Shown: positions 44,165 to 53,306 of the stretch, piece by piece | How positions within the stretch are numbered: position 1 is the stretch's first letter | How the letters are laid out: each line of letters opens with the position of its first letter | DNA from: Candidatus Avimonas merdigallinarum | GTDB taxonomy: Bacteria; Bacillota; Clostridia; Oscillospirales; Acutalibacteraceae | Reading direction: 5' to 3' | Assembly (NCBI GenBank): GCA_904377855.1 | Contig: CAJFGS010000003.1 | Span: forward strand, 1 to 64,000 | DNA: 64,000 nucleotides | Made by a program: the position numbers and the translations under genes | The notes under the pieces: model-generated | Seen by the model: the letters and a program-made list of their open reading frames with translations, nothing else | Told to the model about the DNA's origin: nothing | Databases searched by the model: none

Positions 44165-44944
44165 ATGGCACATATCAATTTCGATAAACAAAACAGCCGG
44201 AAGCGCGGCTGGAAGGGATTCTGCCTGGCGCTGGCGGTATGCCTGGTCGCCGTCGGCGGCGTGGCGGCGGCTACCTTTATGAATACGCCCGACCTGGCCA
44301 AGGAAGGCAGCTCCACGCCGACCACCAAGGCCCCCACCGAAGCAGTGGAGAACATCGTCACCAACGTCCCCGACGACCGGACCGCCACGACCACTACCCG
44401 GCCGACAACCACGACGGCAACAACCACCGCCGGTTCCACCACTACAACCGCCGGCGAGCCGGCAGACCTGTTTATCCTTCCCCTGACCAACGAGGTAATC
44501 CAGGAATACAGCGACGGGAAGCCGGTATATTCCAAAACGATGAACGATTGGCGGGTGCACAACGGCGTGGACTTCAAAGGCTCCGCCGGGCAGACGGTGA
44601 AGGCGCTCGCGGACGGCACCGTCCTGTCGGTGGAAGAGGATCCCCTGTGGGGCAAGGTGATCACCATCGACCACGGGTTCGGCATCCATTCCCGGTATTG
44701 CGGCGTGGCCGCCGACGCCATGAAGGCCGGACAGGCGGTGAAGGTCGGGCAGGCCATCGGTACCCTGGCGGACGTGCCCTGCGAACTGAGCATGGGCGCC
44801 CACCTGCATCTGGAAATCCTGGTAAACGACGAGTATGTGGATCCCATCGAAGCCATTGGGAAAGACGTGAAGGTCGTCACCACTACCGCCTCCGCCACAA
44901 CCACCACCGCGAACCAGGCGGCCACGACGACGGCCGCCCCCTAA
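44165..44944 (+). CDS. M23 metallopeptidase with Thr-rich linkers
   Basis: A 259-residue membrane-anchored protein. One N-terminal helix (FCLALAVCLVAVGGVAAATF) is followed by a threonine-rich spacer (about 65-97). An M23/LytM domain follows, with HNGVDFKGSAGQTVKA (His, Asp) and MGAHLHLEILVNDEYVDP (HLH motif). A second Thr/Ala-rich tail ends the protein. It could be a zinc endopeptidase that cuts peptidoglycan bridges. The size and layout also recall SpoIIQ of clostridia, the forespore partner of SpoIIIAH. GGAGG lies six bases before the ATG. Confidence 0.87.
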   Translation: MAHINFDKQNSRKRGWKGFCLALAVCLVAVGGVAAATFMNTPDLAKEGSSTPTTKAPTEAVENIVTNVPDDRTATTTTRPTTTTATTTAGSTTTTAGEPADLFILPLTNEVIQEYSDGKPVYSKTMNDWRVHNGVDFKGSAGQTVKALADGTVLSVEEDPLWGKVITIDHGFGIHSRYCGVAADAMKAGQAVKVGQAIGTLADVPCELSMGAHLHLEILVNDEYVDPIEAIGKDVKVVTTTASATTTTANQAATTTAAP

Positions 44945-45006
44945 TCCTCCCCTGCGCAAAAGCCTGCCCCCGGAAACCGCGCGGATACCCGCCGGATCGG
45001 TCAGAA

Positions 45007-45062
45007 GGGCAAAAGGAAAGAGGCTCGTCCCCAAGGGGGGGCGGGCCTCTCTCCTTTTGCCC
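45007..45062 (+). terminator. Terminator after the M23 gene
   Basis: Interrupted stem: 11 bp outside (45007-45017 with 45052-45062) and 5 bp inside (GAGGC with GCCTC). Confidence 0.7.
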
Positions 45063-45172
45063 TGCCTATCGCCGGAATCTCGTGCACGCAAACGTTGCCC
45101 GCCCGCCTCCTACCTGGTATAATGAAAGCAGCGCAGGACCCCGCGGGGGGCGCGCAGAAAGGATGGGAGCCC

Positions 45173-46180
45173 ATGATACGTTATGCCACGGTCGGCACCG
45201 GATGGATCGTCGACTCGTTTATCGAAGGGGCAGCGCTCGCCGGCGGGCTGGAGCTGGCCGCCGTATACTCCCGCAGCGAAGAGACCGGGCGGGCGTTTTC
45301 CGCGCGGCACGGCGGCGTCCCGGTATTCACCGATTTGGAAAAGCTGGCGGAGTCCGGCGCCATCGACGCAGTGTACATTGCCAGCCCCAACGCCCTGCAT
45401 TATGCCCAGAGCCGCCGCTTCCTGCTGGGCGGCAAGCATGTCCTGTGCGAAAAGCCGATTGCCGTGACCTCCCGGCAGCTCCGGGAACTGCTCACCCTTT
45501 CGGAGCAGCGGGGGCTGATTTACATGGAGGCCATCATGATGCGGCATCTGCCCGCGCGGGAGACGCTGCGGGCCGCCGTCTCCGAACTGGGGAGGGTGCA
45601 GAGCGCGCGGTTCGATTTTTCGCAGTTTTCTTCCAAATACCCCGCCTACCAGGCCGGGAAGCTGCCCAACATCTTCAACCCGGCGATGGCAACCGGCTGC
45701 CTGATGGACTTGGGTATCTACTGCGTGTACCCGGCGCTCGATCTGTTCGGCAGGCCCCAGCGGATCGAGGCTTCGGCCGCCTTCCTGCAAAGCGGCGCGG
45801 ACGGCGCGGGCGGCTGCCTGATGGACTATCCCGACAAGGTCGTCTGCCTGACCTATTCCAAAACCGCGCAGGGACGCCGCGGCTCCGAAATCCTGGGCGA
45901 CCGCGGGACGCTGACCATCGACTCCATCTCCCAGCTTACCGGCATCCGCCGGATCGGCACGGACGGGAAAGAGGAAACCCTGGCCGGCAGCCGCACAAAG
46001 GCGGAACTCATGAGCGGGGAGGCGGCGGCTTTCCGCCGGTACATCCAGAAGGCGGGCCGGGGCAGCCCGGCGCTTTCGGACGACTATGCGCAGGCAAACG
46101 CCCTCACCCTCGCCGTTTGTGAAACGATGGAGGAAATCCGGCGGAAAGCGGGCGTCCGTTTTGCGGACGATGAATGGTAA
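45173..46180 (+). CDS. Gfo/Idh/MocA-family oxidoreductase
   Basis: A 335-residue NAD(P)-dependent oxidoreductase. It has a Rossmann start (MIRYATVGTGWIVDSFIEGA), the substrate signature CEKPIAVT with the conserved Glu-Lys-Pro, and MDLGIYCVYPALDLFG, where Asp and Tyr/Cys take the catalytic His position typical for the YvaA/trans-1,2-dihydrobenzene-diol DH group. The substrate is probably a sugar or inositol. The start at 45173 follows GGATGGGAG. It stands alone. Confidence 0.9.
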   Translation: MIRYATVGTGWIVDSFIEGAALAGGLELAAVYSRSEETGRAFSARHGGVPVFTDLEKLAESGAIDAVYIASPNALHYAQSRRFLLGGKHVLCEKPIAVTSRQLRELLTLSEQRGLIYMEAIMMRHLPARETLRAAVSELGRVQSARFDFSQFSSKYPAYQAGKLPNIFNPAMATGCLMDLGIYCVYPALDLFGRPQRIEASAAFLQSGADGAGGCLMDYPDKVVCLTYSKTAQGRRGSEILGDRGTLTIDSISQLTGIRRIGTDGKEETLAGSRTKAELMSGEAAAFRRYIQKAGRGSPALSDDYAQANALTLAVCETMEEIRRKAGVRFADDEW

Positions 46181-46315
46181 CCGGGCGGAAAGCCCGGCGG
46201 CCCGCCGCGGGGGGAAAGCGCCCTCTCCGGGCCAGCGGCAGGAGTGCCGTGGCCGCGCCGCGCAGGGAGAAGCGCAGGAACGGAAAGGGGCTCTCTCCCG
46301 CCTTTCCAATGCAAA

Positions 46316-46341
46316 ATGAGGGCCATAATCATGGCCCTCAT
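46316..46341 (+). terminator. Hairpin after the oxidoreductase gene
   Basis: Perfect 11-bp stem (46316-46326 with 46331-46341) with an AATC loop, followed by CCGCTTTTC. A weaker second hairpin follows up to the superoxide reductase end. Confidence 0.6.
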
Positions 46342-46398
46342 CCGCTTTTCAGGGGGCCGCAAGCGAAAATGCTGCGGCGGTCCCTTTTTTCATTTTCC

Positions 46399-46779
46399 TT
46401 AAAGTTCGGCCTTCCACAGCCCGTGCAGATTGCAGTAGGCAAACGCGGCGAGCGGCTTGTCGTCCTCCAGCAGGAACACCGCTTCCGGCTTCTCGCCCGG
46501 GCGGAGGATTTTCCGCTGGCCGCCCCGCTCGGTTTCCAGGTATATCCATTCAATCGAATGCTCCTGTGCCATCGGGTGGAGGTTTTCACCCACCGCAACG
46601 GTCACGCGGTTCCCCTCCTGCGTGACAACGGGGAGGTGCTTTTCCTGCACGCCGTTGGAATTCGGAACCAGTTCCTCCATCGGCTCCCCGCAGCAAATCA
46701 TGGTAACGCCCGCGTTGCGGACCATCCCCACCAGATTGCCGCAGTGGCGGCATACGAAAAACTGCTGTTCTTTGCGCAC
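46399..46779 (-). CDS. Desulfoferrodoxin/superoxide reductase
   Basis: A 126-residue two-domain superoxide reductase. The N-terminal desulforedoxin centre is Cys10-x2-Cys13 with Cys29-Cys30, and the catalytic iron site is His48 (EKHLPVV), His68 and His74 (HPMAQEHSIEW), Cys116 and His119 (YCNLHGLW). It reduces superoxide to peroxide without making oxygen, in keeping with an anaerobe. The start is GTG after GAAGGG. A promoter lies upstream (46889-46861, minus). Confidence 0.95.
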   Translation of the reverse strand: MRKEQQFFVCRHCGNLVGMVRNAGVTMICCGEPMEELVPNSNGVQEKHLPVVTQEGNRVTVAVGENLHPMAQEHSIEWIYLETERGGQRKILRPGEKPEAVFLLEDDKPLAAFAYCNLHGLWKAEL

Positions 46780-46860
46780 GGCCCTTCATCCCTTTCTTTT
46801 TTATCTCCTTTTACTATGCCCGGTTTGGACGGCGATATTCCCTCACGCCATCCCGCCTTT

Positions 46861-46889
46861 ATCATACCCCCGCCGCCGGCGTTTGTAAA
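46861..46889 (-). promoter_or_regulatory. Superoxide reductase promoter
   Basis: On the minus strand TTTACA (46889-46884) and TATGAT (46866-46861) are 17 bases apart. The rest of the 325-base divergent region, up to the YfhO gene, has no other gene. A TATACT at 47050-47055 is the likely -10 for the YfhO gene. Confidence 0.7.
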
Positions 46890-47104
46890 GGAAATCGGTG
46901 CAATTTCCTTTGCCCGGGCGTTTTCCCCGGCCGCCGGCCGCACTCCTCCCGCGCTGCCGCCAACGCGGGAGAGGGGCGCGCCTGCCCCAAAAGCTGCCGA
47001 GCAGCGGAAAACCGCCCGATTTTTCCTTTTCTTTCCCTTCCTTTTTTGGTATACTGGAAAACGCAGAACACAGGCCGCCGCACGGCGGCAGGACGGAGGT
47101 AGGT

Positions 47105-49777
47105 ATGACCGCTTCGGTTTCTCTCCAGGGAAGGCCCCGCGAACGCACCGGACAGGCGTTCCTGCTCGCGTTGGCGGCGGCGGCGCTGATTTTCCTCCCC
47201 TTTTTGATTTGGGACAGGGGATATTTCATTTACTACGGCGATTTTAACGTACAGCAGATCCCCTTTTACCAGATGGCGCACGACGCGGTGCGCAGCGGGA
47301 ACATTTTCTGGAACTGGACCACCGACCTGGGCGCCAATTTCATCGGCTCCTATTCCTTCTATCTGCTGGGCAGCCCCTTTTTCTGGATTACGCTGCTTTT
47401 CCCCAGCGCGGCGGTCCCCTATCTGATGGCCCCCCTGCTGATGCTCAAGCTCGCCCTTTCCTCCCTGACGGCGCATCTGTACCTCCGCCGGTTCGTCCGG
47501 CCGGATTACGCGCTGCTGGGCGGGCTCCTCTATGCCTTTTCGGGATTTTCCATCTACAATATCTTTTTCAACCATTTTCACGAGGCGATCGTCTATTTCC
47601 CGCTGATGCTGCTCGGCATGGAGCTGTACATGAAGGAAGGGCGGCGGGGCCTGTTCGCCGTCGTCGTCTGCCTAAGTGCTCTCTCCAACTACTACTTTTT
47701 CATCGGCCAGGCGTTTTTCCTGATGATCTACTGGGTCATGCGGGCCCTGTCCGGGGAATGGAAATGCACCTTCGGCAAGTTTTTCTGGCTGGCAGCGGAG
47801 GCGCTCATTGGCACGGCGATGGCCGGGGTGCTGCTCCTCCCCTCCTTCTTCGCGGTCATCCAGAACCCCCGCACCGAAAGCCTGCTGAGCGGGTGGGACC
47901 TGCTCATCTACAACAAGCCGCAGCGGCTGTTTGATATTCTGCACTCCTTCTTTTTCCCGCAGGACATCCCCGCGCGGGCGAGCTTCTTCCCCGATTCGGA
48001 CAACAAGTGGGCCTCCATGTCCGCCTGGCTGCCGGTGTTCGGCTGCTCCGGGGTGATCGCCTACTTCCAGTCGCGCCGGCATCAGGACTGGCTCCGCCGG
48101 ATGCTGATTGTGCTCTTTTTCTTTGTGGTGATCCCTGGGCTGAACGCGCTGTTCCAGCTTTTCAACTGGATTTACTATGCCCGCTGGTATTATATGATGG
48201 TCCTGCTTCTCGCCCTGGCGACGGTCAAAACGCTGGACGAGGCGGATTTGGTAAAAGTCAACTGGGCCCGCGCCTTTGGGTGGACGGGAGGAATCACCGC
48301 CTTTTTCGTCCTGTTTATCGGCTTTATCCCCGAGTCCTGGACGCCGGACGAGGAGACGGGGAAGATAAAAATCGGCCTGTACGATCATCCCGAATTATTC
48401 TGGGCGGCCACCGCTTTCGCCGTGGTCTGCTTTGTCCTCGCCGTCCTGCTGACCCGGCTGCATAAAAAGGAGCGGGACATCTTTTTCCGCTGGTCGGTGG
48501 GGGTCGTCGGCTGCATCATCCTGATTTTCGGCTGGTACAGCCTGGGGATGGGGAAGGCGCAGGGGAATTACACCTCCCAGTTTGTCATTGAGCGGGGGAT
48601 CGAAGGCGGGGACAAGATCGACCTGCCCGACATGGACGCCTGCCGGATCGATTTCAACGAGGGGATGGACAACCTCGGCATGTTCTGGCAGACCCCCACC
48701 ATCCAGGCCTTCCACAGCATTGTCCCCGGTTCGATTATGGAGTTTTATCCCACCGTCGGGGTGGAGCGGAGCGTGGGGTCCCGGCCGGACACCTCCCATT
48801 ACGCGCTGCGCGGCCTGCTCTCGGTCCGCTACCTCTTCGACTATATGAACGAGGACAACGGGCAGTATAAAGAGGAATCGGATTTCTTTGAGCAGGAAGA
48901 TATCAACGGCCAGGCCACCTACAAGATGCCGGGCTGGACGTTCCACAGCGAGCAGAACGGCTTTCGGGTGTATGAAAACGAATACTATGTTCCCTTCGGC
49001 TTCACCTATGATTCCTATATGACCCGCTCGGAGTATGACACGTACGCGCAAAGCTCCCGCGAGCTTCTGCTCATGAAAACCCTGGTGGTGGAGGACGATC
49101 AGGCGCAGAGCGTTTCCACCCGGCTGTCCTCCTTCCTGGAAATCCCGTATGTCGATTTCAGCCAGCAGGGGTATCTGGAGGACTGCGAGGCCCGGCGCGC
49201 CACAGCCGCTTCCTCCTTCACCCGGGACAACCGCGGCTTCACCGCCACGATTACCCTGCCCGAGGACAACTACGTCTTTTTCAGCGTCCCCTATGAAGAG
49301 GGCTGGACGGCGACGGTCAACGGCGAGCCGGCGGAAATCCTGCGGGCCAACGTCGGCTTTATGGCGGTGGCCTGCCCCGCCGGTGAGGACATAACCATCC
49401 GCTTCGATTACTTCACCCCCGGGCTGAAGGGCGGCGGGCTGATTTCCCTCGGGGCCCTGGCCCTGCTCGTGCTGTACCTTATCTGCCTGCGGAAATGGGA
49501 CCGTGCCGCCGCCCGGAAACGCGCCGCCCTTCCCTCCGGCGCCGAGGCGCTGTACGCCCCGCTCTCCCCGGAGGCGGACGCTTCCCTCCCGCCGGAACCG
49601 CTGCCGGACGGGGATGCATCCTCCGGCGCCGCGGCGGAGGCTCCCGGGGAAGGGGACAATTTCAGCTTATACCGGTATTATCCCGGGGCGCGGCCGGGTT
49701 CTTCTGAGGAAGGCGGCGCCGTACAGGGAGACGATCCCGGCGGAACCGGGGAGGCAGGGGGATCCCACCCGCTATAA
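47105..49777 (+). CDS. YfhO-family membrane protein
   Basis: An 890-residue membrane protein of the YfhO group, with about twelve to fourteen helices. The first is AFLLALAAAALIFLPFLIWD, followed by the large extracytoplasmic loop FYQMAHDAVRSGNIFWNWT. A C-terminal periplasmic-like domain (FFSVPYEEGWTATVNGEPAE) comes before the last helix. YfhO proteins are GT-C-like membrane proteins implicated in lipoteichoic-acid glycosylation. A low-complexity acidic tail of about 80 residues (roughly from 810) is unusual. GGAGG lies five bases before the ATG. A paralogue is at 60.4 kb. Confidence 0.9.
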   Translation: MTASVSLQGRPRERTGQAFLLALAAAALIFLPFLIWDRGYFIYYGDFNVQQIPFYQMAHDAVRSGNIFWNWTTDLGANFIGSYSFYLLGSPFFWITLLFPSAAVPYLMAPLLMLKLALSSLTAHLYLRRFVRPDYALLGGLLYAFSGFSIYNIFFNHFHEAIVYFPLMLLGMELYMKEGRRGLFAVVVCLSALSNYYFFIGQAFFLMIYWVMRALSGEWKCTFGKFFWLAAEALIGTAMAGVLLLPSFFAVIQNPRTESLLSGWDLLIYNKPQRLFDILHSFFFPQDIPARASFFPDSDNKWASMSAWLPVFGCSGVIAYFQSRRHQDWLRRMLIVLFFFVVIPGLNALFQLFNWIYYARWYYMMVLLLALATVKTLDEADLVKVNWARAFGWTGGITAFFVLFIGFIPESWTPDEETGKIKIGLYDHPELFWAATAFAVVCFVLAVLLTRLHKKERDIFFRWSVGVVGCIILIFGWYSLGMGKAQGNYTSQFVIERGIEGGDKIDLPDMDACRIDFNEGMDNLGMFWQTPTIQAFHSIVPGSIMEFYPTVGVERSVGSRPDTSHYALRGLLSVRYLFDYMNEDNGQYKEESDFFEQEDINGQATYKMPGWTFHSEQNGFRVYENEYYVPFGFTYDSYMTRSEYDTYAQSSRELLLMKTLVVEDDQAQSVSTRLSSFLEIPYVDFSQQGYLEDCEARRATAASSFTRDNRGFTATITLPEDNYVFFSVPYEEGWTATVNGEPAEILRANVGFMAVACPAGEDITIRFDYFTPGLKGGGLISLGALALLVLYLICLRKWDRAAARKRAALPSGAEALYAPLSPEADASLPPEPLPDGDASSGAAAEAPGEGDNFSLYRYYPGARPGSSEEGGAVQGDDPGGTGEAGGSHPL

Positions 49778-49781
49778 ACCA

Positions 49782-49815
49782 AAAGCCGCCCGGCTGTTTG
49801 CAGCCGGGCGGCTTT
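49782..49815 (+). terminator. Terminator after first YfhO gene
   Basis: Perfect 15-bp stem (49782-49796 with 49801-49815), TTTG loop. The stem ends in A/T pairs, so it works for both strands; the VanZ gene ends on the other side. Confidence 0.85.
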
Positions 49816-49865
49816 GGCTTTCTGTTCCTCAAAAAAAGGGGGACGGCAGGTATACGGACGGCGGC

Positions 49866-50450
49866 TCACAACAGACCTCCGTCCGGAGAAGCCGCCTTTT
49901 CTTCTACTTTGGGCAGGAAACGGGGAAGCAGCCTGCAGAAAAGCAGGAAATAGGCAAAATATCCGCACAGCCCGCCCGCCAGGTTCAGCAGCACGTCGTC
50001 AATATCCACCACGCGGCCGGGCACCCCGGTAACCAGCGAAAGCAGCAGCTGCACCGCCTCGATGCCGAACGCAGCCGTCAAAAGCAGCAAACAGCTTCGT
50101 CCGGCCGTCCGAACCTTCGGGAAGGTGACCGGCGCCAGGAAGCCCAGTGGGGCAAGCAGAAGGAGATTGCCCCCGATTTGGCGCAGAGCCGTCGCCGGCG
50201 CGGTATGGGCGACGATATCCAGAATGGAGCGCAGGGGAACCAGGTTGATATACGGCAGTCCCGTCCCGCCGAAGGAGGCGTCCCACACCAGCGGGAAAAA
50301 TGCGACCTTCACCAGCAGGACGGTATAGACGGCAAAAAGCGCCAGCCCCGCTGTCGAAAGGAAGCCGGCCTTCCTCCGTATCCGGCGGACAAACGGGAAC
50401 AGAAAAAGCAAGAGGATAATCAGCCCGTGCACAAACGTAAAATACAGCAT
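49866..50450 (-). CDS. VanZ-family membrane protein
   Basis: A 194-residue VanZ-like protein with about five helices. INLVPLRSILDIVAH, NLLLLAPLGFLAPVTF and VPGRVVDIDDVLLNLAGGLC are the family blocks with the conserved N-x-x-x-F/G-x-P-x-G and D-x-x-D-x-x-N patterns. VanZ contributes to teicoplanin resistance, but most homologues have no known role. It is the last gene of the minus-strand operon, about 140 bases after the aminopeptidase. Confidence 0.88.
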   Translation of the reverse strand: MLYFTFVHGLIILLLFLFPFVRRIRRKAGFLSTAGLALFAVYTVLLVKVAFFPLVWDASFGGTGLPYINLVPLRSILDIVAHTAPATALRQIGGNLLLLAPLGFLAPVTFPKVRTAGRSCLLLLTAAFGIEAVQLLLSLVTGVPGRVVDIDDVLLNLAGGLCGYFAYFLLFCRLLPRFLPKVEEKAASPDGGLL

Positions 50451-50590
50451 ACCGGTTCGTCCCCTTTCCCTCAGATGGCCGAACGGCTCCAATCCCCGCC
50501 CGGAGCGCCGCGCCCTTCAGGCGGGGCTAATCACGCCCGAGCCGCCCCGGCGCAGCGCGGTTCCCGAGGCCGGACAGCCTGTCGCGCCGA

Positions 50591-51994
50591 TTACGCCCTT
50601 CCCAGCAGCGCGGAAAAGGCTTTGTGCGCCATATACACATCCAGCTTGGAGACAATTTCAAACGGCGCGTGCATGGACAGCACCGGCACCCCGAGATCCA
50701 CGGTGTCCACATTGAGGTTGGCGATATACATCGCCACGGTCCCGCCGCCGCCGGCGTCCACCTTCCCCAGTTCGCCTACCTGCCAGAGCACGTCCCCGTT
50801 GTCCATATAACGGCGGACGCGGGCCATCAGCTCCGCCGACGCGTCGGACGTGCCGGATTTGCCGCGGGAGCCGGTGTATTTGGTCAGCACCACGCCGCGG
50901 TTTATCATGGCCGCGTTCTTCTTTTCAAACACGTCGGGATAGATCGGGTCGAACGCGGCGTTCACGTCCGCCGACAGGCAGACCGAATTCGACAGGACAT
51001 GCCGCGCCTCCTCCCCGAAGGCGGCCGCAATATCGGCGATGAAATATTTCAGCCACGCCGACTGCATGCCGGTCGCGCCCTCGGAGCCGATTTCCTCCTT
51101 GTCCGCCAGCAGGGTGACGGCGGTGTAAGCGGGGGCTTCCGTCTCAAAAATGGCGGTGAGTGCCGGGTAAGCGCACACCCGGTCGTCGTGGCCGTACGAC
51201 CCGATAAGGCTGCGGTCGAAGCCCACGTCCCGCGCCGGGAAAGCCGGCACCGCCTCCAGTTCGGCGGAGAAGAAATCCTGTTCCACGATGCCGTATTTTT
51301 CATGCAGGATGTTCATGATGTTCAGCTTGACCAGCTCGCTCCCCTCGTCGTCCCGGAAGGCGCGGGAGCCAATGAGGATGTTGAGGTCCTCCCCTTTGAT
51401 AATCTGGGGCGCCGGGCGCTTCATCTGCTCGTCCGCCAGGTGGGGGAGCAGGTCGGTCACGCAGAACACCGGATCGCCCGGCTCCTCCCCGATGCGCACG
51501 GTAACCACCGAGCCGTCCTTTTTCGCCACCACGCCGTGCAGCGCCAGCGGGATCGCCGTCCACTGGTATTTCTTGATGCCGCCGTAGTAGTGGGTGTCGA
51601 AATACGCGAGGTCGCCGTCCTCATACAGCGGGTTGGGCTTGAGGTCGAGGCGGGGGGAATCGATATGGGCGGCGGCGATCGATATGCCGTCGGTGATCGG
51701 GCGGGTGCCGATGACGGCGAGCATCAGGGCCTTGCCGCGGTTGTTGTAGTACACCTTGTCCCCCGCCTTCAGCGGCTTCCTGCGGTCAAACGGGACAAAG
51801 CCCCTCGCCTCGGCCTCCTTCACGGCCCAGCTGACCGCCTCCCGCTCGGTTTTGGAGGCGTTCAAGAAGTCGACATATCCCGCGCAGTAGCGGTCGGCGG
51901 CCTCGATTTCCGCCGGCTCCAGGGTGCGGGACGCTTCCTTCGAGGTATAGAACAGCTCTTTTTTGCGTTGCTCGGAAAGGGATTTTTCAGACAT
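50591..51994 (-). CDS. M18 aminopeptidase
   Basis: A 467-residue zinc aminopeptidase of the M18 (aspartyl aminopeptidase) family. AAAHIDSPRLDLKPNPLYED holds the first metal His and catalytic Asp. ADKEEIGSEGATGMQS provides catalytic and metal glutamates, and AVNAAFDP-like (SADVNAAFDPIYPD) the bridging Asp. VLSMHAPFEIVSKLDVYMAH supplies the last His. It is cytoplasmic and forms a tetrahedral complex in known members. AGGAGG precedes the ATG. Confidence 0.95.
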   Translation of the reverse strand: MSEKSLSEQRKKELFYTSKEASRTLEPAEIEAADRYCAGYVDFLNASKTEREAVSWAVKEAEARGFVPFDRRKPLKAGDKVYYNNRGKALMLAVIGTRPITDGISIAAAHIDSPRLDLKPNPLYEDGDLAYFDTHYYGGIKKYQWTAIPLALHGVVAKKDGSVVTVRIGEEPGDPVFCVTDLLPHLADEQMKRPAPQIIKGEDLNILIGSRAFRDDEGSELVKLNIMNILHEKYGIVEQDFFSAELEAVPAFPARDVGFDRSLIGSYGHDDRVCAYPALTAIFETEAPAYTAVTLLADKEEIGSEGATGMQSAWLKYFIADIAAAFGEEARHVLSNSVCLSADVNAAFDPIYPDVFEKKNAAMINRGVVLTKYTGSRGKSGTSDASAELMARVRRYMDNGDVLWQVGELGKVDAGGGGTVAMYIANLNVDTVDLGVPVLSMHAPFEIVSKLDVYMAHKAFSALLGRA

Positions 51995-52048
51995 AACAAT
52001 GACCTCCTAGAATAATAATGAAACAGCAAATTCGGGGAGGGCTTCTCC

Positions 52049-52699
52049 TCATAGCCCGTACAGTTCCCGGTACATTTCCTCCGCCGCGGGGATTTTCTCC
52101 ACATACCGGGCGGTTTCCGGATAGGGGATGGCTTTGAGCGTCACCCCGTCGTCGGAACAGGCGGGATCGGCCAGCCATCGGCGCGCGTTGCCGATCCCGG
52201 CGTTGTAGGCGGCGAGCAGGGTCCGCGGGTCGCTGAACTCCTCCCGCAGGAGGGAGAGGACCATCACCCCATATTGAATGTTCGTTTCGGGGTCGAACAG
52301 CTCGTTTGCAGGGATGGACTCGGCTTCGGGCGAACGGCTCTGCGCCCAGAGGAAGGTATCCTCGGTAAGCTGCATCAGCCCCATGGCCCCCGCCCGGGAT
52401 ACCGCGTCGGGATCAAACCCGCTTTCGGTGCGGATCAGCGCATAGATAAAAGCGGGGTCAAAATCATAGTCTTCCGCATATTTTTCCACATATTCGCTGT
52501 ACTTGAGCGGATAGGCAGCCCGCATATACCGGCGGTAGCCGCCGTGGAGCAGCAGCGTCGCCGCCGCCAGGAGAACGGCCAGCAGGACAAGCTCCAGCCG
52601 CCGGCCAATCCGCCGCTTTTTCCCCGCCGCCGCAGCGTCTTCCGCGTTCCTTTCCAGTTCGATGCTCTCTTTCCAGCCAAAACGCGCGTTATTTTCCAT
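52049..52699 (-). CDS. Lytic transglycosylase (SLT domain)
   Basis: A 216-residue membrane-anchored SLT-type murein hydrolase. One helix near residues 36-53 (LELVLLAVLLAAATLLLHGG) is followed by a catalytic domain with the acid Glu in IRTESGFDPDAVSRAGAMG, then LMQLTEDTF and LLAAYNAGIGNARRWL. The start overlaps the CoaE stop by 11 bases. It cleaves peptidoglycan glycan strands from outside the membrane. Confidence 0.92.
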   Translation of the reverse strand: MENNARFGWKESIELERNAEDAAAAGKKRRIGRRLELVLLAVLLAAATLLLHGGYRRYMRAAYPLKYSEYVEKYAEDYDFDPAFIYALIRTESGFDPDAVSRAGAMGLMQLTEDTFLWAQSRSPEAESIPANELFDPETNIQYGVMVLSLLREEFSDPRTLLAAYNAGIGNARRWLADPACSDDGVTLKAIPYPETARYVEKIPAAEEMYRELYGL

Positions 52700-53306
52700 T
52701 CGCCCACTCCCGTATCTTCGCGGCGAGGCCGTCCGCCCTGGCCCGCAGGGATTCCAAATCCCCGCTGTTGTCCAGCACCAGGGCCGCGCGGGAGGAATAA
52801 TATTCCTCCGGCTGCTGAGCGGCCATGCGCGCGCGGGCCTGCTGGACGGAGAGGCCGTCCCGCTCCAGGATCCGCTGCAGGCGGACTTCAAACGGCGCCA
52901 CCACCGCCACCGTCATATCGCAGATGCGGTCCATCCCGCTTTCAAACAGCAGCGGGGCGTCGATCACCGCCGCCAGCTCCTGCGTCTGCTCCATGCGCAT
53001 GAGGATCTGGTTGGTCCGCTCGATGATGTAGGGATGGGTCAGGGAATTGAGGAGGGCCGTATCCTCCGGCGTGGCGAAAGCGCGCTTGGCCAGTTGGCGG
53101 CGGTTGAGCGTCCCGTCGTCGTTCAGGATATCCTCCGAAAATTCCGCGGCAAGGCGGCGCAGGCACTCGCTCCCCGGCTCCATGACCTGGTGGGCGATGA
53201 CGTCCGCGTCAATCACCGGGAGCTGCGCCGCGGCAAGGCGGCGGGAAACCTCGCTCTTCCCCGCCCCGGTCGGCCCGGTCAGGCCCACCACATATACGCT
53301 ATCCAT
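52689..53306 (-). CDS. coaE: Dephospho-CoA kinase
   Basis: A 205-residue CoaE, last step of coenzyme A synthesis. The P-loop is LTGPTGAGKSEVSRRL, followed by VIDADVIAHQVMEPGSE (Asp-containing substrate motif) and the lid with LERDGLSVQQARARMAAQ. An ATG start at 53306 was chosen over an in-frame TTG nine bases up. It overlaps the Sua5 stop by eight bases. Confidence 0.95.
   Translation of the reverse strand: MDSVYVVGLTGPTGAGKSEVSRRLAAAQLPVIDADVIAHQVMEPGSECLRRLAAEFSEDILNDDGTLNRRQLAKRAFATPEDTALLNSLTHPYIIERTNQILMRMEQTQELAAVIDAPLLFESGMDRICDMTVAVVAPFEVRLQRILERDGLSVQQARARMAAQQPEEYYSSRAALVLDNSGDLESLRARADGLAAKIREWANGK

Noticed and set aside
44340-44460. ACC/ACG-rich stretch resembling a tandem repeat
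   Set aside because: It is the codon pattern of the Thr-rich linker in the M23 peptidase, not an independent DNA repeat.
44239-46122. 627-codon frame joining the M23 and oxidoreductase regions
   Set aside because: It runs through the terminator between two well-defined genes in another frame and has only Arg/Pro/Gly-rich sequence.
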